A stretch of 64,000 nucleotides of DNA, taken from the NCBI GenBank assembly GCA_963734725.1, contig CAVTIX010000016.1:62001-126000 (forward strand), given 5' to 3'. Of the stretch, positions 1-9,057 are shown one piece after another. The translations under genes were made by a program, and so were the position numbers. Every line of letters starts with the position of its first letter. Position 1 is the stretch's first letter. The notes beneath the pieces were generated by a model. The model had not been told where the DNA came from and searched no databases. It was given only the letters and a program-made list of their open reading frames with translations. This DNA is from DASXKD01 sp963734725 (GTDB lineage: Bacteria > Actinomycetota > Actinomycetes > Streptosporangiales > Streptosporangiaceae).

Positions 1-839
1 GCGGCCGGCAATCCTTGCCGGGCGTCGGCAAGGCCGGGCTCGGCGGCCAGCGGTCCGGCGGCGACCGGGAGCGCGAGCGGGCTGCCTGCCGCCGTGGCCG
101 ACGCCCAGGCGGCGCGGGCCGGGGCGGCGCGGGCCCGCCCCGGCCGGTGGCCCAGCCAGATCGCGGCGACATCGCGCAGCGCCGCGGCGCTGTGCCTGGG
201 CACCGAGAACGTGGAGCCTGGCATGTCCCGCCAGCAGACGGGGAACTCGGTGAGCGTCGCACCCAGCCGCTGGCACAGGGCGATCAACTCGATATCGAAG
301 GCGAAGCCTTGTGTGGTCAGCCGCAGCGCCGCGGCCCGCGCCAGCGGCCCGGAGAAGAACTTGAACCCGCACTGGGTGTCGGTGGCGCCGGGGACGACCC
401 GGCGGGCCATGGCACGGAACACGGCCGCGCCGGCCTGGCGGACCGCGCTGTGCCGGCTGATGACGACCGAGCCGGCCAGCCCGCGGGAGCCGACGACCAG
501 CGAGTTGCCGCCAGCGAGCAACCCGATCGCCACGTCCAGGGCGGACAGGTCGGTGGCCATGTCTGCGTCGCAGAACCCGACGAACGGGGCGCGGGTGGCC
601 AGCAGCCCGGCCCGGACTGCCAACCCCTTGCCGGGCCGGGCGCAGCGCAGCAGCCGGACCGGCACCGGGCCCGCGGGCCAGCGCCGCACCACCTCGCTGG
701 TCTCGTCGGTGCTCGCGCTGTCCACCACCAGGACCGCCGCCGGGACCGGCAGGGCAGCCGTCTTGCGGCACAGGGCGGCAAGCCCGTCGGGGAGCCTGCG
801 GGCCTCGTTATAGGCCGGGACAACGATCTCGATCAGCAC
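1..839 (-). CDS. Family 2 glycosyltransferase, dolichyl-phosphate-sugar synthase type (partial, runs off the window)
   Basis: The reverse frame from GTG 839 reads without a stop to the window edge. It opens with VLIEIVVPAYNEARRLPDGL, the first beta strand of a GT-A fold, and has the metal-binding FCDADMATD motif about 80 residues in. Later come TDTQCGFKFF and WRDMPGS-like segments typical of the dolichyl-phosphate glucose/mannose synthase subgroup. It probably moves a sugar from a nucleotide donor to polyprenyl phosphate at the inner membrane face. A TGA lies in frame just upstream of GTG 839, which fixes this start. The small membrane peptide at 895-1032 and the multispanning protein at 1129-2382 precede it on the same strand; the same pairing exists in mycobacteria (Rv0539/Rv0541c, from memory), so a shared envelope-glycan role is inferred. 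The C-terminus is outside the window. Confidence 0.85.
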   Translation of the reverse strand, partial: MLIEIVVPAYNEARRLPDGLAALCRKTAALPVPAAVLVVDSASTDETSEVVRRWPAGPVPVRLLRCARPGKGLAVRAGLLATRAPFVGFCDADMATDLSALDVAIGLLAGGNSLVVGSRGLAGSVVISRHSAVRQAGAAVFRAMARRVVPGATDTQCGFKFFSGPLARAAALRLTTQGFAFDIELIALCQRLGATLTEFPVCWRDMPGSTFSVPRHSAAALRDVAAIWLGHRPGRARAAPARAAWASATAAGSPLALPVAAGPLAAEPGLADARQGLPA

Positions 840-894
840 CGGGGAGGTGGCCGGGCTGGCCTCTCGGCGGCATGGTCACCACCGCCCGGCCGGG

Positions 895-1032
895 TCAGCG
901 GTTTCCGTACTGATAGAGCGAGGCGTTGGTCGGAGTGCCGTTGGCCACGCCGGTCAGCGCGCCGCTGGCGGCGAAGGCGCCCCCGACGGCAAGCGCGATC
1001 CCCAGGGCGACGGCGATGATCAGGTGGATCAT
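895..1032 (-). CDS. Small DUF2613-like secreted/membrane peptide (45 aa)
   Basis: ATG 1032 is preceded by a strong GGAAGGAG ribosome-binding site. The 45-residue product is one hydrophobic helix (IIAVALGIALAVGGAFAASGAL) followed by a polar tail ending in LYQYGNR. That architecture and tail match my memory of DUF2613, a family of small putative secreted actinobacterial proteins often encoded beside envelope glycosyltransferases. It lies between the membrane protein upstream and the GT2 gene downstream on the same strand. Function is unknown. It may be a membrane-anchored accessory peptide of the glycosyltransferase module, which is inference only. Confidence 0.65.
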   Translation of the reverse strand: MIHLIIAVALGIALAVGGAFAASGALTGVANGTPTNASLYQYGNR

Positions 1033-1128
1033 GGCGCTCCTTCCGCGGCAGGGGACACACCGGTCGGCGAGACGGTGGCCGCTGGCCATCCAGGGTGCGG
1101 AAACAGGAAAGAACTGTACACGTTCTAA

Positions 1129-2382
1129 TCACGATGGGACCCGATAAACCACCAGGCCAGGCCCGGTGGCGACCACTGCGCAGCCGGGCAAGCGGGCCGC
1201 CGCGGCGCCGCTGGCGCCAGGACCGCCGGCGCCAGGGCCGGCGGCGCCGCTGTCCACGATCACGAACCGCACCCCGGCCGCCGCGAGCGCCGTGGTCAGC
1301 GGCCCGGGAGCGGTAACGACGGCGCCCAGCCGGCGGGCGTCCGGGTCGTCTGGCACCATCTGGACGGCGCCCACCTGGGGACCGTCGTTCCAGATCACCG
1401 GGCGCGACAGCAGCCGCGGCCACGGGTCCAGGATGGCCCGGCCGCCGTTCCACGCCGGGCGCCGGTAGGCCGTCCAGGGGAGCAGCAGGACCTTGCCCGC
1501 CGTCCGGCTGCCATCAACGAGGCGCGCGGCGTTCAGCCAGGAGGACGGGTACCAGGCCGGGCGCAGCCGCCCCGCCGCCCCCCAAGCGAGCCCGGGAAGC
1601 AGCAGCACCGGTGCGAGCAGCAGCGCCACCGCGATGGCCAGCCCTGCCCGGTGCACGCCGAGCGCGGCAAGCCCCGCGCGCGCCCGCTCCCCCGGCCGTC
1701 GAACCGCGGCGCCGGGTGAGGTCGCCCTGGCGGCCGCGGTGTCAGGAGCGGCGGGCGGCCGGGCGAGGACGGCGGCGGGCAGGACGACCAGGGCGGTCAC
1801 GGTCATCGCGGCGAAACCGCCGACGATGGCGGGCAGCAGCGCTGCGCCCAGCCGCCCGGCGCCGCGCCAGGACGCCACCGTGCTCGTGGTGACCGCGCGC
1901 AGCGCCCACGGCAGGCCGGCGTAGCCGAGCAGCAGCGCCCACTGCCCGATAATGAGCCGCTCGGCTACGAAGGGGTTCCAGGCGTAGAACACCCCCGCGA
2001 CCAGCCGCGCGAACCACGGCTCACGCGTGAGCAGAGCAGCTGCGCCGGAGCAGGCCAGGGTGAAGATCGACAGCAGCAGCAGCTTCTGCACCAGGTCGGC
2101 GGGCAGCGCCCGCGAGGCCATGGCCACCACGGCATCGCTGGGCGCCGCACGGGGCGGCCCGCCCGCCAGCCCGGCCAGCGCCGCGGTGAACGGCTGGCGT
2201 GGCACCGCCACCATGTCGTAACTGAGCAGGAACCCCCGCCGCAGCCCGGGGCCCAGGGCCAGCAGGCCGATTGCCAGCCCGGCCAGCGCCGGGGCCGCGC
2301 GCGCGGTCAGCCCCGGGCCCGCCGTACCTGCCCGGCGGACCGCAGCCGGCCCAGTCACGGCCCGGCGGATCACGGTCCCCAT
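1129..2382 (-). CDS. Multispanning integral membrane protein, Rv0541c-like
   Basis: This 417-residue protein has several hydrophobic segments (around residues 25-45, 90-110, 120-150, 180-205 and 240-265) and a C-terminal soluble tail. Conserved-looking stretches include the extracytoplasmic YDMVAVPRQP, the PSDAV/LPADLVQK region and VFYAWNPFVAERLIIGQWALL, recalling a family of actinobacterial membrane proteins (Rv0541c in M. tuberculosis, about 450 aa) found beside a dolichyl-phosphate sugar synthase. I chose ATG 2382, with TGGGGTGG upstream, over the upstream TTG at 2418. It heads a leftward cluster with the DUF2613-like peptide and GT2 gene. A lipid-linked sugar transferase or flippase role is plausible but no catalytic motif was identified. 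Confidence 0.65.
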   Translation of the reverse strand: MGTVIRRAVTGPAAVRRAGTAGPGLTARAAPALAGLAIGLLALGPGLRRGFLLSYDMVAVPRQPFTAALAGLAGGPPRAAPSDAVVAMASRALPADLVQKLLLLSIFTLACSGAAALLTREPWFARLVAGVFYAWNPFVAERLIIGQWALLLGYAGLPWALRAVTTSTVASWRGAGRLGAALLPAIVGGFAAMTVTALVVLPAAVLARPPAAPDTAAARATSPGAAVRRPGERARAGLAALGVHRAGLAIAVALLLAPVLLLPGLAWGAAGRLRPAWYPSSWLNAARLVDGSRTAGKVLLLPWTAYRRPAWNGGRAILDPWPRLLSRPVIWNDGPQVGAVQMVPDDPDARRLGAVVTAPGPLTTALAAAGVRFVIVDSGAAGPGAGGPGASGAAAARLPGCAVVATGPGLVVYRVPS

Positions 2383-2544
2383 GCTCGCCACCCCAGCGGT
2401 GTCCGCGTTCAGTGACAACGCCTACATTCTGGCGATTCTGGCCTCGTCACGCAGGCCGAGGACCGCTTTGCCGTTGGCGGAGAGAACGCGGTCGGCGTCG
2501 CCAGCGCCAGGTTGTGCGCCCCTCCGGCTGGGACAACAGCCGCT

Positions 2545-2578
2545 AGGCGGCAGGTTTCAGGGGCCTGAAATCCCGCCT
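2545..2578 (-). terminator. Hairpin terminator downstream of ridA
   Basis: An inverted repeat of the form AGGCGG-CA-GGTTTCAG ... CTGAAATCC-CGCCT lies 20-55 bp past the RidA stop on the leftward strand and before the next leftward gene. It is GC-rich with no long T tract, as is usual in actinomycetes. Confidence 0.5.
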
Positions 2579-2599
2579 CCGGGGCAACCGCACGCCCTC

Positions 2600-2986
2600 C
2601 TAGGCGGACGGAAGCACGGCGACGGCGTCGATCGAGATAAGCAGGCCGCGCGGCAGGGCCACGTTGGCCGGCGCGGAGCGAGCTGGCGGCGGGTCGGGCA
2701 TGAAGCGTGCATAGGCCTCGTTGATGGTCGCGAAGTCCTGCACGTTGGCGTAGAAGATGGTCGTCTTGACCAGGGCCGACAATGATGCCCCGGCGGCGGT
2801 CAGGATCGCCTCGAGGTTGCGCAGCGCCAGTTCGGTCTGCGCCTCGATGCCATCACCGGGCAGGCCGGTGGCTGGATCGATGCCGGCCGCGCCCGAGCAG
2901 AACACGAAGCCGCCGGCGACGATGGCCTGGCTGTAGGGCCCGAGGGCGGCCGGCGCAGCGTCGGTGGAGATTGCCTTCCTGGTCAT
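2600..2986 (-). CDS. RidA/YjgF/UK114 family reactive-imine deaminase
   Basis: A 128-residue single-domain protein, the usual RidA length. It carries LGPYSQAIVAGGFVFCSGAAGIDPATG near the N-terminus, TELALRNLEAILTAAG in the helix, and the C-terminal block PPARSAPANVALPRGLLISIDAVA with the conserved substrate-binding Arg. The usual late Glu (IEAIA) appears as Asp here (IDAVA). ATG 2986 has GAGGGAG upstream. RidA proteins hydrolyse enamine/imine intermediates to ketones and ammonia. The gene starts 12 nt after the stop of the flavin amine oxidase, so the two are almost certainly cotranscribed, which suggests this member handles the imine released by that oxidase. Confidence 0.9.
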   Translation of the reverse strand: MTRKAISTDAAPAALGPYSQAIVAGGFVFCSGAAGIDPATGLPGDGIEAQTELALRNLEAILTAAGASLSALVKTTIFYANVQDFATINEAYARFMPDPPPARSAPANVALPRGLLISIDAVAVLPSA

Positions 2987-2998
2987 TGGTGCTCCCTC

Positions 2999-4417
2999 TC
3001 ATCGGTGGATCGGGCCCAGGTGGACGCTGGCCCGGCCGAGAAGCCGTTTCGCTTCGCGAATGCCGCTGGTCATCGCGCCGTCGGCGTAGGCCAACCGCGC
3101 GCTTTGGGTGTGTTCTCCGGCGAACAGCAGGCGCCCGGCGATCGGCTCGCCCAGCAGGTCAGCATCGGCCGGGCTGGCGCCCGGTGGGATGTGGGTGTAG
3201 GCGCCGCCGCTGTAGGGGTCGTTCGCCCATGAGGTCACGGCCACGGCGGCCGGCGCCGGGGGTGGACTGCCGGTCGCTTCGGCGAGCAGGCCGAGGGCCC
3301 ACTGGGCGGCGTCGTCCGCGGTCCCGTCGAGGAGATGACCGGCAGCTGTATGGAAGACATGAAAGACCAGCACCGGGCCGGCGGCGAACGAGTCTTGCCC
3401 GATCGCCCAGACCGCCGGGGCGTCCGGGTCGCGGGGGAAGATCATCGAGTGGGGAAGGCCCGCGGCGCGCCAGAATGGCTCGTCGAACCGCAGGGCCGCC
3501 TTCTCGTACCGCCCGAACCCGAGCCGCTCGATTGCCGCCAGCCGGTCGGGTGGCAGCGCGGGCGAAAACCGCAGCACATGCCGTCTGAGCACGCCCAGCG
3601 GCACGGTCACCACCACGTGCGAGCCTTCCTCGGTCGCGCCGTCACCGCTGCGCACGCGCACGCCATTCGCCGAACGGTTCACCTCGGCGACGTCCGCGCC
3701 CAGGCGCACCTCAACGCCGGCGGCCATCGCTTCCACCAGGCGCCGGTAGCCCCCGACGGGCACATCGCCGAAGTAGTGCCCCTCGTAGTCGATCTCGTTC
3801 CACATCCAGCGCAGCGACTGGCGCTCGGCCAGGTCGGCTGACTCGGCCTCGATAAGCGCGCGCAGCGCCTGCCGCGCCCGCCTGGCCGGGCCTGGCGCCA
3901 GGCCAGCCCCGGCCAGAAATGCCTCGATCCCATCCGCCGCGGACGCATCCGGCCCGAGTTCGCCGAGCAGCCGGCCCACCGCCTCCGGAAAGCCTTCGAA
4001 CTGCATGCTGAGACTCGCCTGGACCTCGGCGGTGGACAGCAGGCGTTCCTCGGCACAGTCAAAACCGGCCAGCTCAGGCAGCGGGTTTGCGCTGCGGCAG
4101 GGAACCCCGGCCTGCTGCGCGAAAGCCCGCATCGGGTTCCCCACGGGCGTGTGTATCCACGACCCGCCCAGATCGACCGGCCAGCCCGCCAGGTCCACGG
4201 TGTGCAGCCGGCCACCGATCCGATCGCGGGCCTCCAGCACCACGCACTCCACGCCGCCGTGCACGAGAGCGTTCGCAACCGTCAATCCGGCGATCCCCGC
4301 GCCGACGACCACCACGCGCTCGACCGGCGCCGCTACCCCTGCCGGAACTTCTCTTCGTCCATCGTCGAAACCCTCGACAGCCAACCCTGCTACCCCCGTG
4401 TCGCTGACGTGCCGCAT
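2999..4417 (-). CDS. Flavin-dependent amine oxidase (MAO family)
   Basis: A 472-residue FAD enzyme. The dinucleotide-binding motif GAGIAG is at residues 39-44, the GGR of LEARDRIGGR at 68-70 and the DLGGSWIH flavin contact at 82-89. The C-terminal GRLLFAGEHTQSARLAYADGAM is the second FAD-binding block of the monoamine/polyamine oxidase family. It should oxidise a primary or secondary amine to an imine with release of hydrogen peroxide; the substrate cannot be read from sequence. The TTG at 4477 would add an unlikely leader, so I chose ATG 4417, although its ribosome-binding site is weak. It forms a two-gene unit with RidA 12 nt downstream. The divergent neighbour at 4694 leaves about 275 bp without a recognisable gene. 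Confidence 0.88.
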   Translation of the reverse strand: MRHVSDTGVAGLAVEGFDDGRREVPAGVAAPVERVVVVGAGIAGLTVANALVHGGVECVVLEARDRIGGRLHTVDLAGWPVDLGGSWIHTPVGNPMRAFAQQAGVPCRSANPLPELAGFDCAEERLLSTAEVQASLSMQFEGFPEAVGRLLGELGPDASAADGIEAFLAGAGLAPGPARRARQALRALIEAESADLAERQSLRWMWNEIDYEGHYFGDVPVGGYRRLVEAMAAGVEVRLGADVAEVNRSANGVRVRSGDGATEEGSHVVVTVPLGVLRRHVLRFSPALPPDRLAAIERLGFGRYEKAALRFDEPFWRAAGLPHSMIFPRDPDAPAVWAIGQDSFAAGPVLVFHVFHTAAGHLLDGTADDAAQWALGLLAEATGSPPPAPAAVAVTSWANDPYSGGAYTHIPPGASPADADLLGEPIAGRLLFAGEHTQSARLAYADGAMTSGIREAKRLLGRASVHLGPIHR

Positions 4418-4693
4418 GCTATCGCCGCAGCACCACCGCCAGCACAGCCCACCGTCGCCGGCCGCTTTCCGGGTCAAGTGATGTGGCCATGCCGTTCCTG
4501 ACTGAGTGTCGTGTTAACCGGTACCTGGCCGAAGCTATGCACGGCGGCGTTCGCGGAGCGCTCGGGTGCGGCGTTCGTGCTACGCCGCCGGAAGAACGCC
4601 CGGAACGGCCAGGCGCATGCGGGCGGAGTCGCCGGGGCACGCCGAGCGGATTGTCGCGCGGCTGGCAGCCGTGGCTGCCAGAATGCTGGGCTG

Positions 4694-6028
4694 ATGGCAC
4701 TGCTATCGGGCACCGGGATCGGTGGGAAGCTGCCGCGCCGGGCCCTGGACATGCTGCCGCCGGGGACGCTCACCGTGGGGGCCGGGCTCCTGGTGCTCGG
4801 CGCCGGCTACTACGCCCACCTCGCGGTGGCCGGGCACAGCCTGACGGCCGATGGCATGGCGGCGCTGTCGGTGCTCTGGTCGATCGTGTTCCTGCTCGGC
4901 CTGGGCGTGTTCCTGCCGATCGAGCAGGAGCTGATCCGGCTCGTGGCGGCGCGCGCCACCGTGGGCGAGGCCATCGGCCCGGTGGTCCGCCGTGCCTGCG
5001 TGGTGTCGGCAATCGTGCTCGCCGTCATCCTGGTGCCGCTGGCCGCGGCCGCCGGGCCGGTGACCGACCGGCTGTTTGGCGGGGACACCGCGATGGTGGC
5101 GGTGCTGGCCGGCGCCTGCGCGGCGCTCGCGGTCACCGCGGTGAGCCGGGGCACGCTGGCCGGCCTGGGCGCGTTCCGCGGCTACAGCGTCCAGCTCGCC
5201 GCCGACGGCGGCCTGCGCGCCGCGCTGGCCTGCGCGCTCGGCCTGGCGGGCTCGCGTTCGGCGGTGGCGTTCGGGCTCGTTCTCACCGTCGCGCCGCTGC
5301 TCGCCGTGCTCGCCACCGTGAGCCCGCTGCTGGCGAAGCTGCGCCCCGGCCCCGCGTTGCCGGCGTCGGCGATGCGCGGCCGACTGGCGCTGCTCATCGG
5401 CACCATGCTGCTCGCCCAGATCCTCATCAACGCGGCGGTGATCAGCGCCAGGCTGCTGTCGCCCAGCAATCCCGCGGTGGTCGGCGCGCTGCTGGCCGCG
5501 GCGGTGCTGGCCCGGGCCCCGCTGTTCGTCTTCAGCTCGCTGCAGACGTCTCTGCTGCCCAGTCTGGCCGGCGCCGTCGCGGCGGGTGACCCGGTGCGGT
5601 TCCGGCATCTGCTGGCCCGCAGCTGCGGGGTCGTGGTGGTCCTCGGCGTCGCCGGCGGGCTGGTGACGACCATCCTCGGGCCGTGGCTGGCCCACGTGCT
5701 GTTCGCCGCGCGGCCCGTGCTGGGGAATGCCGTGTTTGCGTGGCTCGCCGCCGGCACGCTGTGTTACATGCTGGCCATGGTGCTCGGCCAGGGTGCGATG
5801 GCCTTGTCCCGCCACCGGGACCAGTTGCTGTCCTGGCTCGCGGGCGTCGCGGTGCTCGCCGTGATCACCACGGCGCCCGGCGAGGTGACGGTGCGCCTTG
5901 TCACCGCGTACGCGGCCGGCTGTGCCACGGTAGCGGTAGTGCTGGCGATCGTGCTGGTCCGGCACTCACCGGTTACCGGGCAGCACGCGAGCAGAAGGGC
6001 TCCGGCATGGCCGACAGCGAATCAGTAG
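4694..6028 (+). CDS. Polysaccharide flippase-like membrane protein (MOP superfamily)
   Basis: A 444-residue, highly hydrophobic protein with about 12 predicted membrane segments spaced like Wzx/RfbX-type oligosaccharide flippases. No strong family motif is seen, so the assignment rests on architecture, length and residues such as VFLPIEQELIRLVAARATVG between TM2 and TM3. It would move lipid-linked saccharides or peptidoglycan precursors across the membrane. ATG 4694 begins a clear coding segment; the longer frame from 4511 has atypical Arg/Cys-rich content. Its last 22 nt overlap the start of the GH3 beta-glucosidase, indicating translational coupling. Confidence 0.65.
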   Translation: MALLSGTGIGGKLPRRALDMLPPGTLTVGAGLLVLGAGYYAHLAVAGHSLTADGMAALSVLWSIVFLLGLGVFLPIEQELIRLVAARATVGEAIGPVVRRACVVSAIVLAVILVPLAAAAGPVTDRLFGGDTAMVAVLAGACAALAVTAVSRGTLAGLGAFRGYSVQLAADGGLRAALACALGLAGSRSAVAFGLVLTVAPLLAVLATVSPLLAKLRPGPALPASAMRGRLALLIGTMLLAQILINAAVISARLLSPSNPAVVGALLAAAVLARAPLFVFSSLQTSLLPSLAGAVAAGDPVRFRHLLARSCGVVVVLGVAGGLVTTILGPWLAHVLFAARPVLGNAVFAWLAAGTLCYMLAMVLGQGAMALSRHRDQLLSWLAGVAVLAVITTAPGEVTVRLVTAYAAGCATVAVVLAIVLVRHSPVTGQHASRRAPAWPTANQ

Positions 6029-8358
6029 CCGCCCTGGTGGCCGGGCTGAGCGTGGCGCAGAAGGCGGCGCTGTGCCTCGGCTCGGACTTCTGGCACACTG
6101 CCCCGGTCAGTGAGGCGGGCGTCGAGGCCATCATGCTGTCGGACGGTCCGCACGGGCTGCGCAAGCAGCCGGGGCGCACCGATCATGCCGGGCTGCGGGA
6201 CAGCCTGCCCGCCACCTGTTTCCCCACCGCCTCGGCGCTGGGCTCGTCCTGGGACACCGAGCTGGCGCGCGAGGTCGGCGCCGCCCTGGGCGCCGAGGCC
6301 CGGGCACAGGACATCGCGGTTGTCCTCGGCCCCGGGGTCAACATCAAGCGGCACCCGCTGTGCGGGCGCAACTTCGAGTACTTCTCCGAGGATCCGCACC
6401 TGTCCGGCGCGCTCGCCACGGCCCTGGTTGAAGGGCTGCAATCGCAGCAGGTCGGCGGCTGCGTGAAGCACTTCGCGGCGAACAACCAGGAAACCGACCG
6501 GATGCGGGTCAGCGCCGAGGTGGACGAGCGGACGCTGCGGGAGATCTATTTCCCCGCGTTCGAGCGCGTGGTCACCACGGCAGGGCCGTGGCTGGTGATG
6601 TGCTCCTATAACAAGGTCAACGGCGAGTACGCATCCCAGCACCGGTGGCTGCTGACCGACGTCCTGCGCGGCGAGTGGGGCTTCGACGGCCTGGTCGTGT
6701 CCGACTGGGGCGCCGTGCACGACCGGGTCGCCGCGCTGTGCGCGGGCCTGGACCTGGAGATGCCGCCCAAGCTCGGCGTGAGCGACCGCGCGATCGTGGC
6801 CGCGGTCGCGGCCGGGGACCTGGACGAAGCGGTGCTCGACCAGGCCGCCGGGCGCGTGCTACGGCTGGTGCGCCAGGCCCGGCGCCGCGAGCCCGCCGCG
6901 CTGAACGCCGAGGCACACCACGCCCTGACCCGCCGCGCGGCGGCGCAGAGCATGGTGCTGCTCAAGAACGAGGGCGTGCTGCCGCTGCAGGACGCGCCGG
7001 GGCTGACGGTCGCGGTGATCGGCGAGTTCGCCCGCACCCCCCGGTTCCAGGGCGCGGGCAGCTCGCAGGTCAACCCGACCCGGGTGGATATCCCGCTCGA
7101 CGAACTCGCCGCCGCGCTGCCCAGCGCCACGCTACGGTTCGCCGCTGGGTACCGCACCGGCGATGCCCCGGCCGGGGCCGGCGATGGCCCGCCCGACAGC
7201 GGCGATGCCCCGCACGACGCTGGCCTGGCGGACGAAGCGGTCAGCGCGGCCACCGGGGCCGATGTCATCCTCGCCTTCCTGGGGCTGCCGCCGGCCGAAG
7301 AGTCAGAGGGCTTCGACCGGGCGCACATGGACCTGCCCGCCGTGCAGACCAGCCTGCTGGCCCGGCTCGCCGAGGCGGTCCACGGCGCCCCGATCGTGGC
7401 CGTGCTGTGCAACGGCGGGGCGGTCCGCACCAGTGCCTGGGACCACGCCGCATCGGCGGTGCTGGAGTGCTGGCTGGCCGGGCAGGCCACCGGATCGGCG
7501 GTGGCCGACGTGCTGACCGGGGCGGTCAACCCCTCCGGGCGGCTGGCTGAGACGATTCCGCTGCGGCTTGCGGACTGCCCGGCGTATCTCAACTTCCCCG
7601 GCGAGGAGGGCCACGTCCGGTACGGCGAGGGGGTGTTCGTCGGTTATCGCGGGTACGACGCGCTCGACCGGCCGGTCGCCTACCCGTTCGGCCACGGGCT
7701 GTCGTATTGCGCCTTCTCCTATCAGCACCTGCGGATCGCCTGCACCGGCGCCGCCGACGCCGGCGACCTGGCCGTGACCGTGCGCTGCACGATCACGAAC
7801 ACCGGCAGCCGCACCGGGCAGGAGGTCGTCCAGGTCTACGTCGGCGACCCGGCCGCGGCGGTGGCCCGGCCGCCGCGGGAGCTGAAGGCGTTCGCCAAGA
7901 TCGGCCTGGCGCCCGGGGCGAAGCGGCAGGTCGCGTTCGTCCTCACCGCCCGCGACCTGTCCTACTGGTCGGCGGTGCACCGGCGGTGGGTGCTGGAGCG
8001 GGGAGAGTTCCGCATCAGCGTGGGCGCCTCCTCCCGTGACATCCGGCTGGCCCAAGACATCACGATCGAGGCCACCCCGCCCGCGGTCCCGCTGTCCGGC
8101 GCCTCGACGCTGGCCGAATGGCTCGGCGACCCGGTCGGCGGGCAGGCGCTGCGCGACGCCTTGGGCACCGGCCCGGACGGCAGGCCAGCCGGCATCCTCG
8201 GCAGCGAGGAACTGCTCGCCATCATCGGGAACATGCCGCTGGGCACGCTCGCCGCCTTCCCCGGGCTCGGCGTCACCGACGAAGTGGTCGCGGCGCTGGT
8301 GACCGCGGTGAACGAACGCCGCGCGGAGGCAATCCCGGGCCCGCGCCAGCGTTGGTAG
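6007..8358 (+). CDS. Glycoside hydrolase family 3 beta-glucosidase
   Basis: A 783-residue GH3 enzyme without a signal peptide, so probably cytoplasmic. The N-terminal TIM-barrel domain carries the KHF substrate motif (residues 154-156) and the nucleophile Asp233 in GLVVSDWGAV. The second alpha/beta domain starts near residue 310; EESEGFDR supplies the likely acid/base Glu434. A fibronectin-III-like domain (about 575-650; ITNTGSRTGQEVVQVYVGDP) follows, then an unusual tail of about 100 residues. Such enzymes release terminal beta-glucosyl or xylosyl units. The start ATG 6007 lies inside the end of the flippase-like gene, so the two are coupled, possibly for uptake and processing of one glycan. 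Confidence 0.92.
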   Translation: MADSESVAALVAGLSVAQKAALCLGSDFWHTAPVSEAGVEAIMLSDGPHGLRKQPGRTDHAGLRDSLPATCFPTASALGSSWDTELAREVGAALGAEARAQDIAVVLGPGVNIKRHPLCGRNFEYFSEDPHLSGALATALVEGLQSQQVGGCVKHFAANNQETDRMRVSAEVDERTLREIYFPAFERVVTTAGPWLVMCSYNKVNGEYASQHRWLLTDVLRGEWGFDGLVVSDWGAVHDRVAALCAGLDLEMPPKLGVSDRAIVAAVAAGDLDEAVLDQAAGRVLRLVRQARRREPAALNAEAHHALTRRAAAQSMVLLKNEGVLPLQDAPGLTVAVIGEFARTPRFQGAGSSQVNPTRVDIPLDELAAALPSATLRFAAGYRTGDAPAGAGDGPPDSGDAPHDAGLADEAVSAATGADVILAFLGLPPAEESEGFDRAHMDLPAVQTSLLARLAEAVHGAPIVAVLCNGGAVRTSAWDHAASAVLECWLAGQATGSAVADVLTGAVNPSGRLAETIPLRLADCPAYLNFPGEEGHVRYGEGVFVGYRGYDALDRPVAYPFGHGLSYCAFSYQHLRIACTGAADAGDLAVTVRCTITNTGSRTGQEVVQVYVGDPAAAVARPPRELKAFAKIGLAPGAKRQVAFVLTARDLSYWSAVHRRWVLERGEFRISVGASSRDIRLAQDITIEATPPAVPLSGASTLAEWLGDPVGGQALRDALGTGPDGRPAGILGSEELLAIIGNMPLGTLAAFPGLGVTDEVVAALVTAVNERRAEAIPGPRQRW

Positions 8359-8487
8359 TTATGTGGAAGGCGACGTCGCGCACCTGCCTGACTCCACCGG
8401 TCCCCGGGGCTGCGCCCGGCAGCGGGCGCGGCCGGCCGCCCCGCGGAGGGCGGCGCGGGCACCGCGAACACGGCGGCCAGTCACGCG

Positions 8488-8826
8488 GTGACCGCGCTGT
8501 ACCGGGGCCACGCGCTCGGCCTGACCCGGCTCGCGTTTCTCATGCTTGGTGACCGGCATGCCGCAGAAGACGTGGTTCAGGAGGCGTTCTACGGCCTGTT
8601 CCGTGCCTGGGACCGGCTGCCCGACGACGCCAACGTGCTTGGCTACCTGCGCGTCTCGGTGGTGAACGGCTGCCGGTCGGTGTTGCGCCGGTCCAGGCGC
8701 GCCCCGCGGGCCCTGGCCGCTCCCCCGGCGCCCTCGGCGGAAGCCGATGTGCTGGTGGGCGAGGAAAAGCGCGAGGCGGTAGGAATTGCAGAGCGCGCTG
8801 CGCACCGGGCCCAGCTGGTCTGGTAG
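8488..8826 (+). pseudogene. Truncated SigE-type ECF sigma factor (region 2 only)
   Basis: The frame TALYRGHALGLTRLAFLMLGDRHAAEDVVQEAFYGLFRAW is the region-2 core of the actinobacterial SigE-family ECF sigma factors, followed by YLRVSVVNGCRSVLRR. After EEKREAV near 8780 the sequence stops resembling the family and hits a stop at 8826. Region 4, which binds the -35 element, is absent. An intact member would be about 170-190 residues; this has 112. GTG 8488 is the first start by sequence, but the homologous frame may begin a few codons earlier. It is most likely a gene cut by a deletion or rearrangement at about 8782. Confidence 0.7.
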
Positions 8827-8997
8827 CCCAGCCTTGCGCCGGTCATCCGTCCTCCTGATCCAGGACCAGGTGCCGCAGCGGGCCAGGCCATCGATGGTGC
8901 ACAGCAGGATCTCGCCACCGCTGGTGAGGATCGCCGCTACCCACAGGTTGAAGATCCCCTGCGGGCTCTCCCAGGAGATGTCGCCCGTCGTGGCCAT
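8782..8997 (-). other. Start of an unrecognised leftward gene, probably truncated
   Basis: ATG 8997 has GGAGG 11 nt upstream and opens MATTGDISWESPQGIFNLWV, a protein-like sequence with two Cys and several Trp. The frame runs on without a stop into the antisense of the sigma-factor remnant, where it becomes Arg-rich shadow sequence. The genuine part is probably only the first 50-70 codons, ending near the same point where the sigma gene breaks (about 8782). No family was recognised. Confidence 0.3.
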
Positions 8998-9057
8998 TTG
9001 GCGTGTTCCTCCCTGTGGGCCGGACCGGCCTGACCTGGTGACGCGGGCCTGCGGCGG

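Noticed and set aside
833..1453. 206-residue reverse frame between the GT2 and membrane-protein genes
   Set aside because: Arg-rich, overlaps two better frames, and does not share the GT2 reading frame, which has a stop upstream of GTG 839.
4703..5965. 420-residue reverse frame across the flippase-like gene
   Set aside because: Rich in Arg, His, Gln and Gly with no hydrophobic core; it is the antisense shadow of a GC-biased gene.
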